A DNA stretch of 64,000 nt from Hyalella azteca (lineage: Eukaryota > Arthropoda > Malacostraca > Amphipoda > Hyalellidae): contig NW_025947577.1 in NCBI RefSeq assembly GCF_000764305.2, positions 62,521 through 126,520 on the forward strand. The letters are read 5' to 3'. Position 1 is the first letter of the stretch, and each line of letters opens with the position of its first letter. Both the position numbers and the translations under genes were made by a program. This document shows, one piece after another, positions 20,944 through 34,653 of the stretch. The notes beneath the pieces are model-generated. The model was not told where the DNA came from. It made no database searches and saw only the letters and a program-made list of their open reading frames with translations.

Positions 20944-23900
20944 AAAAATTACAAAACTTAACAATAGCGAACCCACGAAAATCCAATAAAAAATGGCATT
21001 CTCCTCCTTAGTCAGCGCCACAGCCACTAAGTGCGTTATAGTGACAGTGAATGCCAGGAGACAGTGAGGTTAATGGCATGGCTGCCACATGGCCGTGAGC
21101 CACGCAGTACTTAGCAGTGCAACAGTGCTGCCTGTTAATGCTATGTTCATCCAATGGAGGATTTGTTATTTACGTTGCATCATCGAGCTCAGCCACGACA
21201 ACAGCGCTGTGCTGCAACGTAGCCGCCGCAAGCGGCCTCTGGTGGATGACACGCAAAAACCGAGAGAGATAACTCGGTAACATTTCTTTGCTGTTACGTC
21301 TGCAATTAATTCTTCTTAGATAATTTTTGCGATTATTTCTTTTGAGGTTGATCTTGCTGTGATTATCGCTGTAATGAATTCACGAAATTTGAGTTCTCTG
21401 AATTATAATTCCGTGAGTCGTTGCCTTCACAGCTGCTGTACAAAGCTTTAATTAGCCTGTTCTCGTACTGCAAGTCACCACTACTGAATACATGTACCTC
21501 AAAATCTACAAGCCTCGTATAAAAAATCAAAGATCCATTGAAGTTCTCTCGAAAATTAATATCTTCATAAAGCCCGTCTACCGAACATTTGGTGGCTTGC
21601 TCTCCACTTCGGAAACATTTGTAGACACTCTCATCCAGAACAAAGTTGCTGCTGCATGTGATGTTGCCGCAATGTATTTCAAGAGGCTTTTCCTACACGC
21701 ATTTCTCTTAAGTAGCTATACTGAGCTGCTGAACGGCTACCGTCTTCTCAACTGACGCCAGGAAACAAATTTGCTTTTTGGTCTCCACGAACAATTCGAC
21801 GTAATGGGATAGCAGATGCAAGGTCCCCATGAAAGTCAACGAGAAAGCTAACGACGCCACTAAAATTTTCGTGCATCTGCCGAACTGCAGTGCGTTTCTG
21901 GAACCGCTGCTGTGGTGGAGAACGCTGCCACTTTCTATTGATTGACGCGTCATCTGGGGCTAAGATTATTTAATTCCTGGTTTTAATAAATAATATTTGA
22001 ATTCAATTTTGAAGAGGTGGCTCTATTGATGTTTCTCTTATGATCAGATAATGAGTTCTTACACCTTTATCTTTCAAATAGATTTATTATATTTGACATG
22101 ACACTGCAACATCATTTTCACTATTTACCATCTCACAATTTTAAATGAGTAGGAAACTAGATCTGAATTGAGCTCTCACCGAAGACTCGTTGAACTTGCA
22201 GCTTCCATGAATACCTCATTGATTACAGACGAGCTATTGGTATACGTACTACGATAACATTACTTAGATTTTTTCCAGTGAAAGACAGTATCCTTTCCTT
22301 AAAGTTTGTTTCACTTCTCATGTGGACTTTAAATATTCATCTTCAAATTCAATACTGAGTTTCATAACTGAATTTTTCCACTCTTTTTCAAGTAATATAT
22401 TTTCGCAGCACTTAGCAGTTAGAATCAAAATTTTCTGTCAAGCTTTTAAGTTGCACGGCAGACATAGCGGTAGCTTTGATACATAGAATATATTTGAATG
22501 ATGGCGTGATTACAGTGCGAGGTCTGAACGCTTGAAGAGCGCTGGCCGACTCCGTCGCTGTTTACATTCAATATATAAATAAACTATTTTCTTTAATCGA
22601 GTTTCTCGATTTAGTCTTCTGTACGTGACGCTTTCTTTGAAGTGAAAAATTCGATGAATTTTTTAGCAATTATTTTGCGCTTGCCATACAAGGCTTAAAT
22701 TGAAGCTGAAGTCTTATCAACTTTCCCCCAAAAGTTGTCTTAAGAGTTTTAAGCTTTTTCACTTTTAATTTGTAAAAAAAATTCTATGGAACCTAACGTA
22801 TCCATCGGCCTTTCGTTAACGATACGTACGCACTCCACCTATTTTACTGCCCATAATTATATAAGCCTCGAATTTAGTGCTCTTTCTGCATCGGGCGATT
22901 TAAAAAGCGTTTGATTTTGTTCACAAAAAAACTTTATTGTCAAATGAAAATTGAAATTTGAAGCGAGGGTCTAAGAACGGAAAGAAGTGACTAAGCTTAA
23001 TTTTTAATAATTTATTGTCTGTGTTTGAGCAACATAGAAGAAGTCTTGAAGAAACGCTCCCGCTTTGCAGTAGTTTTCGGTGACTGATTTCGCATATTAT
23101 TAATGATTCTTCCTTGTACAAAATATTTATTACAGTGTGAAGGTATTGAAGTGTTTTGTTGGCTTGTATTAAAGATCAATTCAGCTCGTTGAGGTGGCTG
23201 TTACAGTTACATGTGGAGATAATGCATCGATCTTTTAGTCACCGCTGCCACGCTAGTGATTATGTGTAGCGTGGCATATTATAATAATATGATATAATAT
23301 ATTATTATTATACATTATCAATACATTAGATTGTTGATCTGTGACTCGTGTACCTACACTGCGAACGCATGCCGTCAATACGCTTGCACTTTCGTCATCT
23401 CATATGTGTCGTATTTAGGACATTTTATCAGATATTATTGTCACTTCTCATGCGATGATTTAATATTCCTGTGCTGATTATTTGTTAGTTCTGCGATCAA
23501 TGATTGTATTAATTTTAATTGTTGATATTTACTAAATATTTAAAACCTGTTGGTCAAGTGATGGCTTTTATAAATAACTCTGTACGCCTGAGAATAAAGA
23601 GCATTCTTTTTGCCTACTTGTCTCTAATGTACCTTGACCTTTGTCCTGTGAAACTTGAAGAACACTTTGGATGGCATGTAAGCGAATAAAGCTTTCATCA
23701 CGAAGGCTATATTTATATTATTTTGTTAAACGCCACAAGTATAGCTACTTTACTTTAGGAAAACAACTGCAACAAATTATTCCGCACGTGGCCTGTCATA
23801 TTTTATCATTGCCTGGCACATGCCTTCATGAAAGCATGAGAGGTGCTAGGAGAAATGCTTGCTGTAAAAGCATATTACGGCGAGGGAACTTCAGCTATTT

Positions 23901-24690
23901 GCTCTGAACAAGATAAATTGTTTGTGAGCTGACTTTTGAAGCTCATATCCGTAAATTTGTGAATTCATAATATATAATCAAGAACTTAATTAGGAGCTTA
24001 CGTTAAAATACTTAATTATTAGCTTAATTACGAGCTTAGGATACGAAATAAAATGGTCTCGCATATAAGTATTTTCAGAGTTTGATACATTCATGTGTAT
24101 TAGCATCACGACATTCATAGCTAAGTTCTTGTCCGAGTTTCACTTAAGATGTTTCTGCAGAGTCTGAGACTGTAAACAGAAGCTTTGTTTTACGATGTTG
24201 GATGTTCGTCTGAATATCAACGTTGGGCTAACACGACGTGGCGAAGTTGTTTGCTATTCTACGCTGAATGTTTGTACGTGGAGCTGGTTTTGCGAAAAAC
24301 TTTTGTGCGAAAGACTTTGCGCTAAGACTAATTTTTTGCATAGCTTGAAGTTGTAATCAAACATAAATATCTCGAATCGCGTTTGTGGAATATTAAATCG
24401 CATTTGTGTACCACTTTTGATAAGGTGTAATTTTGAGGCCACTCACATAAACACATATGTGAGCAATCAATATCTATTAATGTCATTAATTTAAAAATTG
24501 GTTTCTTCTATGAATTACGCTTAATTTTTATTTAAATATTCCCATTAGCCCGATAATGTCAACAAAAAAGTAGAAGCTACTTGACTAGGAGAGCGCTGTT
24601 TGCATGGAACCACTGAGTTTGCTGGCAGGTAATTCTATAGAGTGCGCTGGGAGAGCCGTAGGAGGTACATTTGTGGATATTTGCTTATAA
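20944..24690. other. slo intron, no recognised gene
   Basis: AT-rich intron. ORFs of up to 87 codons (for example 21492-21755 +) lack recognisable motifs. There is an AT-rich palindrome (aatatgatataatatatt) at 23285-23310. Confidence 0.4.
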
Positions 24691-24812
24691 ATATATAGTA
24701 TATATATAGTACATATACTACATACTATGTAATATAAATACTATATACTATATATATAGTATATATACTATATGCTATACATACTATGTACTATATATAC
24801 TATATGATATAC
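24691..24812. repeat. AT palindromic tract
   Basis: Repeated self-complementary words such as atatatagtatatatactat; likely a slippage-prone simple repeat. Confidence 0.8.
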
Positions 24813-25729
24813 CAACCACTGAGTAGGCTGGGAGATATCTGTCAGGTAGCCACTGTGTTAGCTTCACGTAGCGCACGTAGCACTCAGCTGACCCAATCTG
24901 TGAGGGCAAATATTTGGTTGCCGCGGGAACGCTCTCTGCGCTCCTGTGCAGCGTCAGCGCCTGCCACGCTACAAAACTTTGCTTCTTTAATCTAAATTGT
25001 TGTATTGAAAAATTTTCTAGGAGTTTCCATTATTCTAACTTCTTTGTTTTTTTTGAGTGATACAATTATACGAAGTTCCTCGTTCCATAGCATCCAAGGA
25101 TTCAAATCAAGTATAAATTTGAAGACATTTTTTCTTTCGTTATCAAGACTACGCTCCTGGAAGAGGCTTGGAGTCCGAGTGAAGACTATGGTTTTATTAT
25201 TTATGTTTCTACATTTTCCATGTGAATATGAATGTGCAAGTAGGTACCTAATGTACGGATTAAAAAAAGTAAAAAATGTTTGCAACCTTGATTGGCATTC
25301 TATTTTTTACAAAATAATTTGTTAAGAATGATTTTGATTTCATTATATCATATATTTATGTAAAAACAATATTGATATTTACGTAATGTCGCTCATTATG
25401 ACCTTTTGAAGGGTGTCATCGAGCTGAATCCTTGAACCATTTCTGATTTAATTGCTCACACTTCTTCTCTTCTAACATTTCACTAGTTAATTGTTAACTT
25501 GTCAATGCAGTTTATTACTCCGGGGCCTTGATTGCTGTGGTTCCTCCAAATTTTAGACATAACCGCAGTTTTCACAGTTAGAAAATCATTTGTTTTCAAT
25601 ATACACTCTATTTTGTTTAAATTTAGCGTTAATTTTGTTCTTATTTTATAATCTTGAGGCAAAAAAAATTCTTTCCTTGTCACTGATTGCCTGGGAACCC
25701 AGCACTCACCGAGAAAAGCACTGGATCGA

Positions 25730-25976
25730 ATTGTCCAAATATTAACAGAATTTCTTACCACAGCCGGTGCAGTGAGTAGCCGTAACACTGATACGTCCTT
25801 TTGCCTGACCAAACTTGAGCAGCATGAGGCACCAAGGTGGCAAAAAATAACATTGCTATTTGGACAAAGTCCACTCATTTCTTTGAGAAAAATAACATTG
25901 CTATTTGATAAATGAGAAAATGCGCTAAAAATGAGTATCAGTGCTACCCGCAGAAATAGTATCATTATTTGAATGA
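25730..25976 (-). repeat. Dispersed repeat family copy plus a half MITE end
   Basis: The core cactgatacgtccttttgcc at about 25788-25807 matches 8041-8060. At 25914-25926 gagaaaatgcgct equals the right terminal repeat of the MITE at 5770-5887 and 58265-58357, but no left end was found. Another core copy is at 26371-26410. The longest overlapping ORF (25483-25965, minus) is largely repeat-derived. Confidence 0.5.
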
Positions 25977-26410
25977 AAATAAACTCATTCTTTTGTGTGT
26001 GTGTACGGAGGTAATGTTAATAATTTTGTCACCGTTGACTGAGTTGATTCATTTAATTTACGGTCAGGTTATAACTATGATGTTATGACTCCGATGTTGT
26101 GTTTATAAAAGCTAGAAGAAAGTTTTATCACAGCGACTTGGATCGGTCTATCGTATTTATACACAATTCATCAATAAACGGCGCATCTCCAAAGAATTTT
26201 CCTTCTTTCTTCCAGTTAATTATTAATAATATAACATTAAGAGCATTTTTCATATTTTAACCACACACTCAGAAAAGTAATAGGCCATATTGTCCAAATA
26301 ATGGCATTTTCTGCATGTATAAGTCAATAATGACACTTTCTACAGTTCCAAATAATGATACTCTCTGCATGTATCACTGAAGCGTCCTTTTGCCGCAGCC
26401 TAACTGGAAC

Positions 26411-29400
26411 AGGGTGGACCATAGAAGGACAAGAAAAGCATCGCCATTTTTCGTCTCTTTACTAGATCCTTCGCTTTAATCTTTTCTAACATCTTCGACG
26501 GTCAAAACATCAATGCAAAGGATCCATTTATACTTCCGACACCGCCTTATCACACAGCAGATTTATTACAAGCGTTCAGGAGGGTAGTCTTCTTGAAAAA
26601 TAAAACCTCGGAGATGTCGGAATAAAAATCGTTCGTTGGTGTCGCCTGCTGCATTATTTTACGTCAGTGCAACCTCGGTTTCCTGGCACCAGTAGTTCAT
26701 CGGGAAAAACAAATTTTATCTCAACTGTGGCCAAAAAATTTTAATCAAACCCTCACTTTTTAACTCGACGACAAAAAATGCGTGCTGTCATTCAAGTGGA
26801 TATGGCAGATGATTCGTAAAGGGCACCAATTCCATCTAAACGTGTTGATTTACTGTCATCTTTTTTGAAATAAATGACGAATAAATAAATAAATGACCAC
26901 TCACATTGAAAATATTCTTGAAAAGTCATTGTCTACAATGGGCATCTTTAATATCACACTATCACAGTCTATAAATAGTCTCTTTAACAAAACTGATAGG
27001 CACAATTTACGGTAAATTCACTATTTAGAATGTTGAATCACGTTGAAATCGTTGCTTATAATGGGTATCTGCAACATATACAGTATGTCAAGAACTGGTC
27101 TTTTTTACATAACTTTGTAGAATGGGTTATTTAAATTCACTGACTATTAGCGCTCAATTCAGTATAAGTTTTTATGATAGTCCGTCCTGCATTTACCATG
27201 ACATCGCATGGATACTTGGCACGACGAACGACTCAATAAACTCGCCTCATCAGCCTGTGGCCCCGCAATAACTTACATAGCAACACATATACTTCTGTGT
27301 GCATTTAAACTTATATCCTTAACTTAACTTAAACTTAACTTATATTAAACTTATATCTATATCTATGTGCATTTAAACTTAAGATAAGTTATATCCTGAC
27401 ATGTGAATCAGTGATATTGTGATCGAAATAACTGTCAAAAAGCGTGCCAGTTAGTTATCTTTCCATCAAAGTTAGTCAAGAAAATGCTATAGTTATTCTA
27501 GATATGAGCGATCTTGAAAGTGTATTTTTTAACAGATAATAAAGTGTACGCATCATTTCATTTAAAATGTTCGAGGTGTGTTCTTGAGTAAATTAGTCCT
27601 GGAAATATTTAAAAAAAGAGGAACCTCAGCGTACAAATATTATCGTAAGCCTCGCTCTTTCAATCAACATCTGTGTTTTGGTCTCGTTTTCACCGACTGA
27701 TCGTTAATTTGTACGGCAGAACTACGAGCCATGACTGTACCAAGCGGCTTCTCCCAAATTGATTCTAGGAAAACAACTTTGTTCACCAGCGCGCCATTGA
27801 TAACTTGAATGGAACAACATCGAGGTATTCATCAAGCCCAACAAGCTAGCCTAAAGAACTGGGATACAATCTACCTTTGGAAATTGAAATGAAGCAATAT
27901 AACGGCTTACCGTTGTCCGAAGAATAGCGGCCTGCGAAATACCAACCATTGTTTATTAAAAGGAACGTTCCTGATAATTAAAAAGGATAGCTACGCCTAA
28001 CTTTTCAGCTCAATTCACTGTCTCCACTGCCGTTCACAAAACCGACATTGAATTAAATTCTGACTGTCTACTGAAAAAGAGACAAAAAGGACGCAAGTTT
28101 TAGACTTTAGTGCAGACTGCTTACGTTTATCTGTTTCATGCGTCTCTTGAATTATCAATATAAGTAAATTGCAATCTCATCCTGGTAACTTTTGCTTCCC
28201 TATGACATTTTCTGTGAATTTCCATTTTTCATTTTATGTGAATTTCCATTTTATCGGTACTGCGAGGTTAAAAAACTCTGTACAGATGAAATTAAATTTT
28301 GACGTATAAATTTAGGGATGTAATTCTATCTTGAATCAGAAACAATCCAAATATAAGAATAATATGTACTCTCAGGCTTCCTGATATGAACGCACTTGTG
28401 TTGAGCGCTGGTGTATGGATTTTTGTCTACTCTAGTATTGGTGAGGAGTTGCTAGGTGATTGATGGTTGGAACATTAATGGTAAATGAAGTGTTGCCGGG
28501 TAATGGTTCCATCACAAAACAAGCGTTGCTAAACAATGGTTATCAGAGTTAAGCATTATTTATTTGCGTAAAGTTTCATGCTCACTGACACAGAATGTTT
28601 GTCAATTTGTATCTCGTGGATATTTTTCTTTAGATATTATATTTTCTCATTTTAACTATAGCGAGTGCAGAAATTTGATGGCAAAATTTTTCTGTTTGCG
28701 AAAATAATTTCATGAGTAAAATAGTGTTTGAATACACTGTATTCATCACCCTTAATTGACATACATGAGTTTCTTTTGTGGAAGCTATTCCCGTCAATTT
28801 TCCGGCTTATTTTCTACATATATGACTTTTTTTTATTTCGAAATACGTTACATTTAGCACCGAAAAATGAATCGCTTACTTTAATTAAGTTCACAACTAC
28901 AACTTGCTAACATCCAAATTTATTCAAATCGCTTTTCAATCAAAATTTTAGTCATATAATCTCTACGTGAAAAAAGTTCTATCGTTCACAAGCGTTGAAT
29001 TAATTAATAAATGTGAATAATAAATCGAAGCTATTCGATCGCGAAAAATGTTAGAGTTAATAATGAGACGTGAACATAATTATTTGATTACCAAATTTTC
29101 GGAACAGAAACAGACAATAAATCAATAATTATTATTTTTAGCAATGAAATTTGTACCAGAGAAGTCTGTGGACGCTTCACCTAGCAATTAGCGTGATGTT
29201 TTATTTGTCTTTCAAATTTTACGTGAACATCCGTGCTTTCCTTTGCTATGAAGTAATATATTTTTATTCAAAATTAGATAAAAAGTATCAGACGTTCGGG
29301 GAAAATAATCGAAATCTAACATTTTACTAGGCTTTAAAGTTATAAAGCGTTATTATATTATTTTAAAGTAAAACGCTGTAAGTGTCGTACGCAAAAGACT

Positions 29401-29479
29401 CAACTCCAGGCAAGGGTTTCCAGTATCGTTGAATTGTTCGGTAAACTTGTTCTCACGTCCGTCAAGTTAAGAATTTTCG
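26411..29479. other. slo intron, no recognised gene
   Basis: AT-rich intron with small local repeats (acttaacttaaacttaactt near 27320). No exon was recognised. Confidence 0.4.
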
Positions 29480-30380
29480 CTCTAATTTTCTTGTTTTAAC
29501 TGAGATATTCTCTCTAATTATCCTATGTTAACTGAGATATTCTCTATAATTTTCTTATACCCACTGAGATATTCTCTCTCATTTTTCTACATCGATCGAG
29601 ATATTCTCCCTAATTTTCCTTTATCAACTTAAATATTCTCTGTAATTTTCCTCTATCAATCGAAATATTCCCTCCAATTTTCCTATATCAGTCGAGATAT
29701 TCTCTCTCATTTTCATATTTCAACCGATATATTCTCTCTAATTTTCATATATCAACTGAGATATTCTCTCTAATTCCCCTATATTAACCGAGATATTCTC
29801 TCTAATTTTCCTATATCAACCGAGATATTCTCCCTAATTTCCCTATATTAACTGAGATATTCTCTCTAATTTTCATATATTAACTGAGATATTCTCTCTA
29901 ATTTTCCTATATCAACCGAAATATTCCCTCGAATTTTCCTATATCAACCGAGATATTCTCTCTAATTTTCCTATATTAACTGAGATTTTCTCTCTAATTT
30001 TCCTATACCAACTGAGATATTCGAATTTCTCTATATTAACCGTGATGTTCCCTCTAATTTTCCTATATTAACTGAGATATTCTCTCTAATTTTCATAAAT
30101 TAACTGAGATATTCTCTCTAATTTTCCAATATTAACTGAGGTATTCTCTCTAATTTCCCTATATTGACTGAGATATTCTCTCTAATTTTCCTATATTAAC
30201 TGAGATACTCTCTCTAATTTTCATATATTAACTGAGATATTCTCTCTAATTTTCATATATTAACCGAGATATTCTCTCTAATTTTCATATATTAACTGAG
30301 ATATTCTCTCTAATTTCCCTATATTGACTGAGATATTCTCTCTAATTTCCCTATATTGACTGAGATATTCTCTCTAATTT
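29480..30380. repeat. 32-bp satellite-like array ending inside a slo exon
   Basis: About 28 units of a 32-bp repeat (atattctctctaattttcct + atattaactgag) with 5-15% unit divergence. The last unit breaks off after ctctctaatttcc, and the next base begins the coding sequence of the S1 exon, with no intervening splice acceptor. Confidence 0.95.
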
Positions 30381-30412
30381 CCACTGGTCATCTACTTCAT
30401 CGACGCCTCTAA
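30381..30412 (+). CDS. slo: slo S1 exon, 3' part only
   Basis: The sequence after the 32-bp array reads LVIYFIDAS plus AA and then donor gtgagt at 413 of the 30 kb line (30413). It matches the end of S1 in arthropod slo (LIIYFIDAS). The phase-2 end AA joins G of the exon at 38885 to give Lys, so the junction reads FIDASKDGVEHC. The first 11 or so codons of S1 (VVLVFILSIAS-like) and the acceptor are missing because repeat sequence takes their place. Either the assembly collapsed across the repeat or the array has truly invaded the exon; the former is more likely because the gene otherwise looks intact. Confidence 0.8.
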
Positions 30413-33059
30413 GTGAGTCGAGTGATAACTTGTGGACTTCGAAAATTAATTGATAATAATAATATATGATATAATATATTATTATTATAGATTAATAATG
30501 ATAAAATATATTGATAATTTTTAAATAATAACTACCCTTATGAATAATTTCTGATCTGTATTTTCACTGTGCATGAATTAGAATACCATGCAAAATCGAA
30601 TCAAACTATTGCAAATAAAAGTTTGGAAGTGTGATAAAGCTGATGAATATTGGAGTGTTAATCTCATGGCAGGAAGTCACCGTTTGTTGTTATTAATTAC
30701 GCTTTTGAGAGACGAGCTTTCTCATTTTCAAATCCACGAATATCATGAATTTATTTAAGAATGATTCAGTGGTGTTTTCTGTAATAATTTTCTGGTTAAA
30801 TTTTATACGTGATGCATTAATTTAGATATTATTCCCTTTTATCACTTAATTAATCTCACACAAAAATTTGATTTAGGAAAAAGCAATTGAAGAAAATTTT
30901 TACCGATGGTAGCAGAATAATTTAAGTGCTCAAAAGACTTATCTTGAATGTCATTTCTTAAATATGAAACACAAAATACAAGGGAATTAAAAATTGTTTA
31001 CTACTTCATTAAATATTGATAAAGTATGCAAGCAATTTCTGATGTTTTGAACGTTTACTTCATTCCATGTGCCCAGTTGCCCTGTTCACCTGTTGATCAG
31101 GATAAACATTGTCCCGCTGTTATATGCATTAGTACTTTTTATCTGCTCTATTTCTCTCCATCCTCTGCTAATGACGATTACCAAGACATATTTTTCATTC
31201 ACAATTTTATTATTTATTATTATATTATTTTATTATTGACATGTTGTTCATTACCTTTCTCTATCTATAAACTCGCCTTTATTTATCGAACGACGCAGTA
31301 AATACATTTGCGTTGTGTTTAATATACTACGGGTTAGATCACCTAATTTACTTAATAAAGTTTTAAGAAATATATTAGCAAAAATTAAGAAGCGATGAAG
31401 CATATAAAAATGTTAATTTGATCAGTTATATGACCAGTCCAGTATTGTTGACCATTAGAAGCAAGTCTTCGTAAACTTTTATTTCGTTTAACTATGAAAA
31501 TATTGTGACTTGACGAATTATTAAAAGTATAATTAAACGTGGATGTAGAAGTAGAATTAGCGAAAACGAAGTGAAATTTTACCGAAAATTGATTACATAA
31601 AATCGCTTGAAATAGACGGGCTAAGTAGAATTGATAAAACATATGTATGCCAAATTACTTATTCTTTCCGTTTGAGATTGAATGAACAGGCGATGGAAGA
31701 TACAGAGCCTTTCAGTTAAATTTTATTTGGAGTTATTTTTTTTTATCAAATTTCGCCATTATCAAAATTTACATTTCATCTCTGTTCTTTAGCATTGGCT
31801 TCAAATGTTATTATTTAAGCAAGAAATAAACGGATAAGTTAACTTTTAATTGAGTCCAGAGTGTGACTCAGCAGATTTAAACATTTATTCCTTGCAATAC
31901 AAAGCATAAGGGATATCATGCATGGCAGTTGTATGAGGATCAATCATCATCTCTATCTAAAACATTTTTTTGCCAGAAAATTTTGAATGAAAATCTACCT
32001 TGCAATATTTTCTACTTTCTTAAACTCCACACCCGCTAAAGAAAACAGCACGAAAACCATTTCACGATTAAGATCGCAAATCTGGGTTTCCCAACTCAAT
32101 TTAAATACTAAAAATTTCAAATGAAGTTCTAAATCCCATGTGTTTTCTTAAATCAAACACACAGAGAACTTCATACAGGAGCTCTTGTTTGAGGCGGTGT
32201 TTGAGCATTCTATTTATTCCCATATTTAACAGACAAAAACGGTCAATCTACAGCCTGGATACCATGACGAGCTGATCGTCTATATCGTTGGTTCAAACAA
32301 TTTATTTAGAATAGATAATTTGCTCACATGAAAGTTTCAATTTTTTTTTAATTTCACATGGTCTAATTACCGTAATCAGCTTTTTCTGACTCGGCTGCCA
32401 CCCCAAAGTATACAGATTGCGAGCATAGAATATTAGAATGACCATGGAAATTAAGATAATAATAAAGTGAAGTGTCAAGAAAATTAAATTCAGCAAAACG
32501 AAAACAAATGCAGTACACATCGTCATACTCGTTGCCTTTGCGTTCATGGGATCCAGGTTATTTTGAAACCCTATTCTCTGTGCCTAGACATGCAGGGATT
32601 GTGTGGTTTTCCCCTTTGTATGAATGACTGACAGTCCCTTTTTCTTCTCTCCCGTTCCAGCATGTAAGTAAGAAGATGGCTAAACCTAAGGCCAGTCCAT
32701 TCCTACAACCGCTGTCAACTCTTGGCGAATTCACAGGCATTTTTAATCTTAAATTCTTAAATTAGCTGAACTTGAACAAAGCAAGCATTAGCAATTTCTA
32801 TGTACAAAACTTTTTTTTGCACACAGAGGAGAGAATTCAGTTGCATCACTATTTCTAAAATTTTATCAGATATTTGCGAAAACGTGATCAATGACAATTT
32901 TGTTTTGCTGAAATTTCTTTCTGAGTTTATAAGTGAATTACTGAAATTCAAATTGAAGAAATTTCAATTTTTTTCTTGAAATTTTCAAGTTTATTTTTTG
33001 AATCGGAAATAATTTGTGGGATTTTTATAATGAATTTGTGATGAAAATGCCGGTGTGAG
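30413..33059. other. slo intron, no recognised exon
   Basis: AT-rich. Minus-strand ORFs at 31385-31642 and 32302-32547 (the latter with a hydrophobic stretch) are unassigned and lack convincing splice contexts. Confidence 0.35.
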
Positions 33060-33087
33060 AGCTAGTGACGGTAGAGCTGTAAACCTC

Positions 33088-33155
33088 CCGAGTGTCCCTT
33101 ACTGACGCCGGCCAGCGGAGCTCAACGGTGCTGAGGTCCGCCGCGGCCATCTTGG
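33088..33155 (-). other. GC-rich patch, possible minus-strand first exon
   Basis: An isolated GC-rich island of about 100 bp in AT-rich intron. On the minus strand it reads aagATGGCCGCGGCGGACC with a strong start context, an open frame MAAADLSTVELRWPAS, and then gtaagg as a donor. The start region also resembles a YY1 core (AAGATGGC). No downstream exon was identified, so this is a weak candidate for a nested antisense transcript start or a 5' leader exon. Confidence 0.25.
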
Positions 33156-34052
33156 TAAACGAAATAAAAATTAAAGACTTATTTTTTAGTATAAAATTAA
33201 AGCTAGAGTATTTTCGGTTGTGGGTGCAAATCTAATTTAAAATTTGAGATGAATATTTTGTGTACAATCTTATCTAGAATATTGGCAGCTGTGGTGGGGT
33301 TGAATATAGTTCGAAAGTAGAGATTAATATTTATTATAAAATCGTAGATAGATTAGCGCTGTCAGGGTGTTGGCATCCCCAGCGTAGGTACATGTTTTCA
33401 TAAGATAGTTCACAATAGCGAGCTGTATACCAATACTGGTATTTATTTTGTCAGAATTTTCTATGTAAATATTAATGAATAAAAGTAAGATCAAGAAGTA
33501 CGATGCTTTTGCATTTTCGGGTTGTATGCTAGAAATAGCAATGAAAAATCTTTCAAGCTTAAAATTAAATTTTATTTTTAGACTAATCGTTCTCACTTAT
33601 ACGCTTTTCTTGTTCCAACACAAGACTCAATGGAGGGAATTTTTTTCTACTTCTAGCATTATTGACTTAGTTAAAAAGACTAAACTTAAAATTTAAATTA
33701 ACATGTCTTAGGTTTTTACCATTGAACTGACAGACACCAAAAAAGCCTCGAATTGTCTAAAATGCTGCCATGGAGGTACGTAATAAATCGTGTATTTAAA
33801 TACCGAGTATTTTCGGTTAACGTTTTATCCTGATAAGTTAATGTTCCTCATTGTAGCCACCATAGGAGCACGTCGTAAAGATAAGCATATTGTGAGTCAT
33901 TCACGCCATTCATCATGCTGTCATTCATCAATTTATGGCATTACGATGGCGTAGGCTCGCATATCTTCCACTAAGGAAATATGCGTGGCTTTTTTCAAAT
34001 AACGATGCAAAATGGCACGTCAGGGCTACGACTGCTCTCTGCTCAGGCTGTG

Positions 34053-34653
34053 TAAGAAAGTGTCAACATTCGGACAATATGAATTATAAATTTTTATGAG
34101 TGTATGTACACGAGAGAAAGTGTCAACATTTGGACAATATGAATTATAATTTTTATGAGTGTGTGTACACGAAAGAAAGTGTCAACATTTGGACAATATT
34201 AATTATTATTTTTATGAGTGTGTGTACACGTATGAAAGTGTCAACATTTGTACAATATGAATTATAGTTTTTTATGAGTGTGTGTACACGAAAGAAAGTG
34301 TCAACATTCGGACAATATGAATTATAATTTTTTTATGAGTGTGTGTACACGACAGAAAGTGTCAACATTTGGACAATATGAATTATAATTTTTTATGAGT
34401 GTGTGTACACGAAAGAAAGTGTCAACATTTGTGCACTATGAATTATAATTTTTTATGAGTGTGTGTACACGATAGAATGTGTCAACATTCAGACAATATG
34501 AATTATAATTTTTTATGAGTGTGTGTACACGAGAGAAAGTGTCAACATTTGGACAATATGAATTATAATTTTTTTGAGTGTGTGTACACGAAAGAAAGTG
34601 TCAACATTTGGACAATGTGAATTATAATTTTTATCAGTGTGTGTACACGAGAG
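34053..34653. repeat. 59-60 bp satellite-like array
   Basis: Ten units containing gaaagtgtcaacatttggac, aatatgaattataatttttt and atgagtgtgtgtacacga. The palindrome gtgtacac recurs in each unit. Confidence 0.95.

Noticed and set aside
32302..32740. Two adjacent minus-strand ORFs with hydrophobic segments as a membrane-protein gene
   Set aside because: Different frames, stops between them, no clear splice sites, and no family resemblance.
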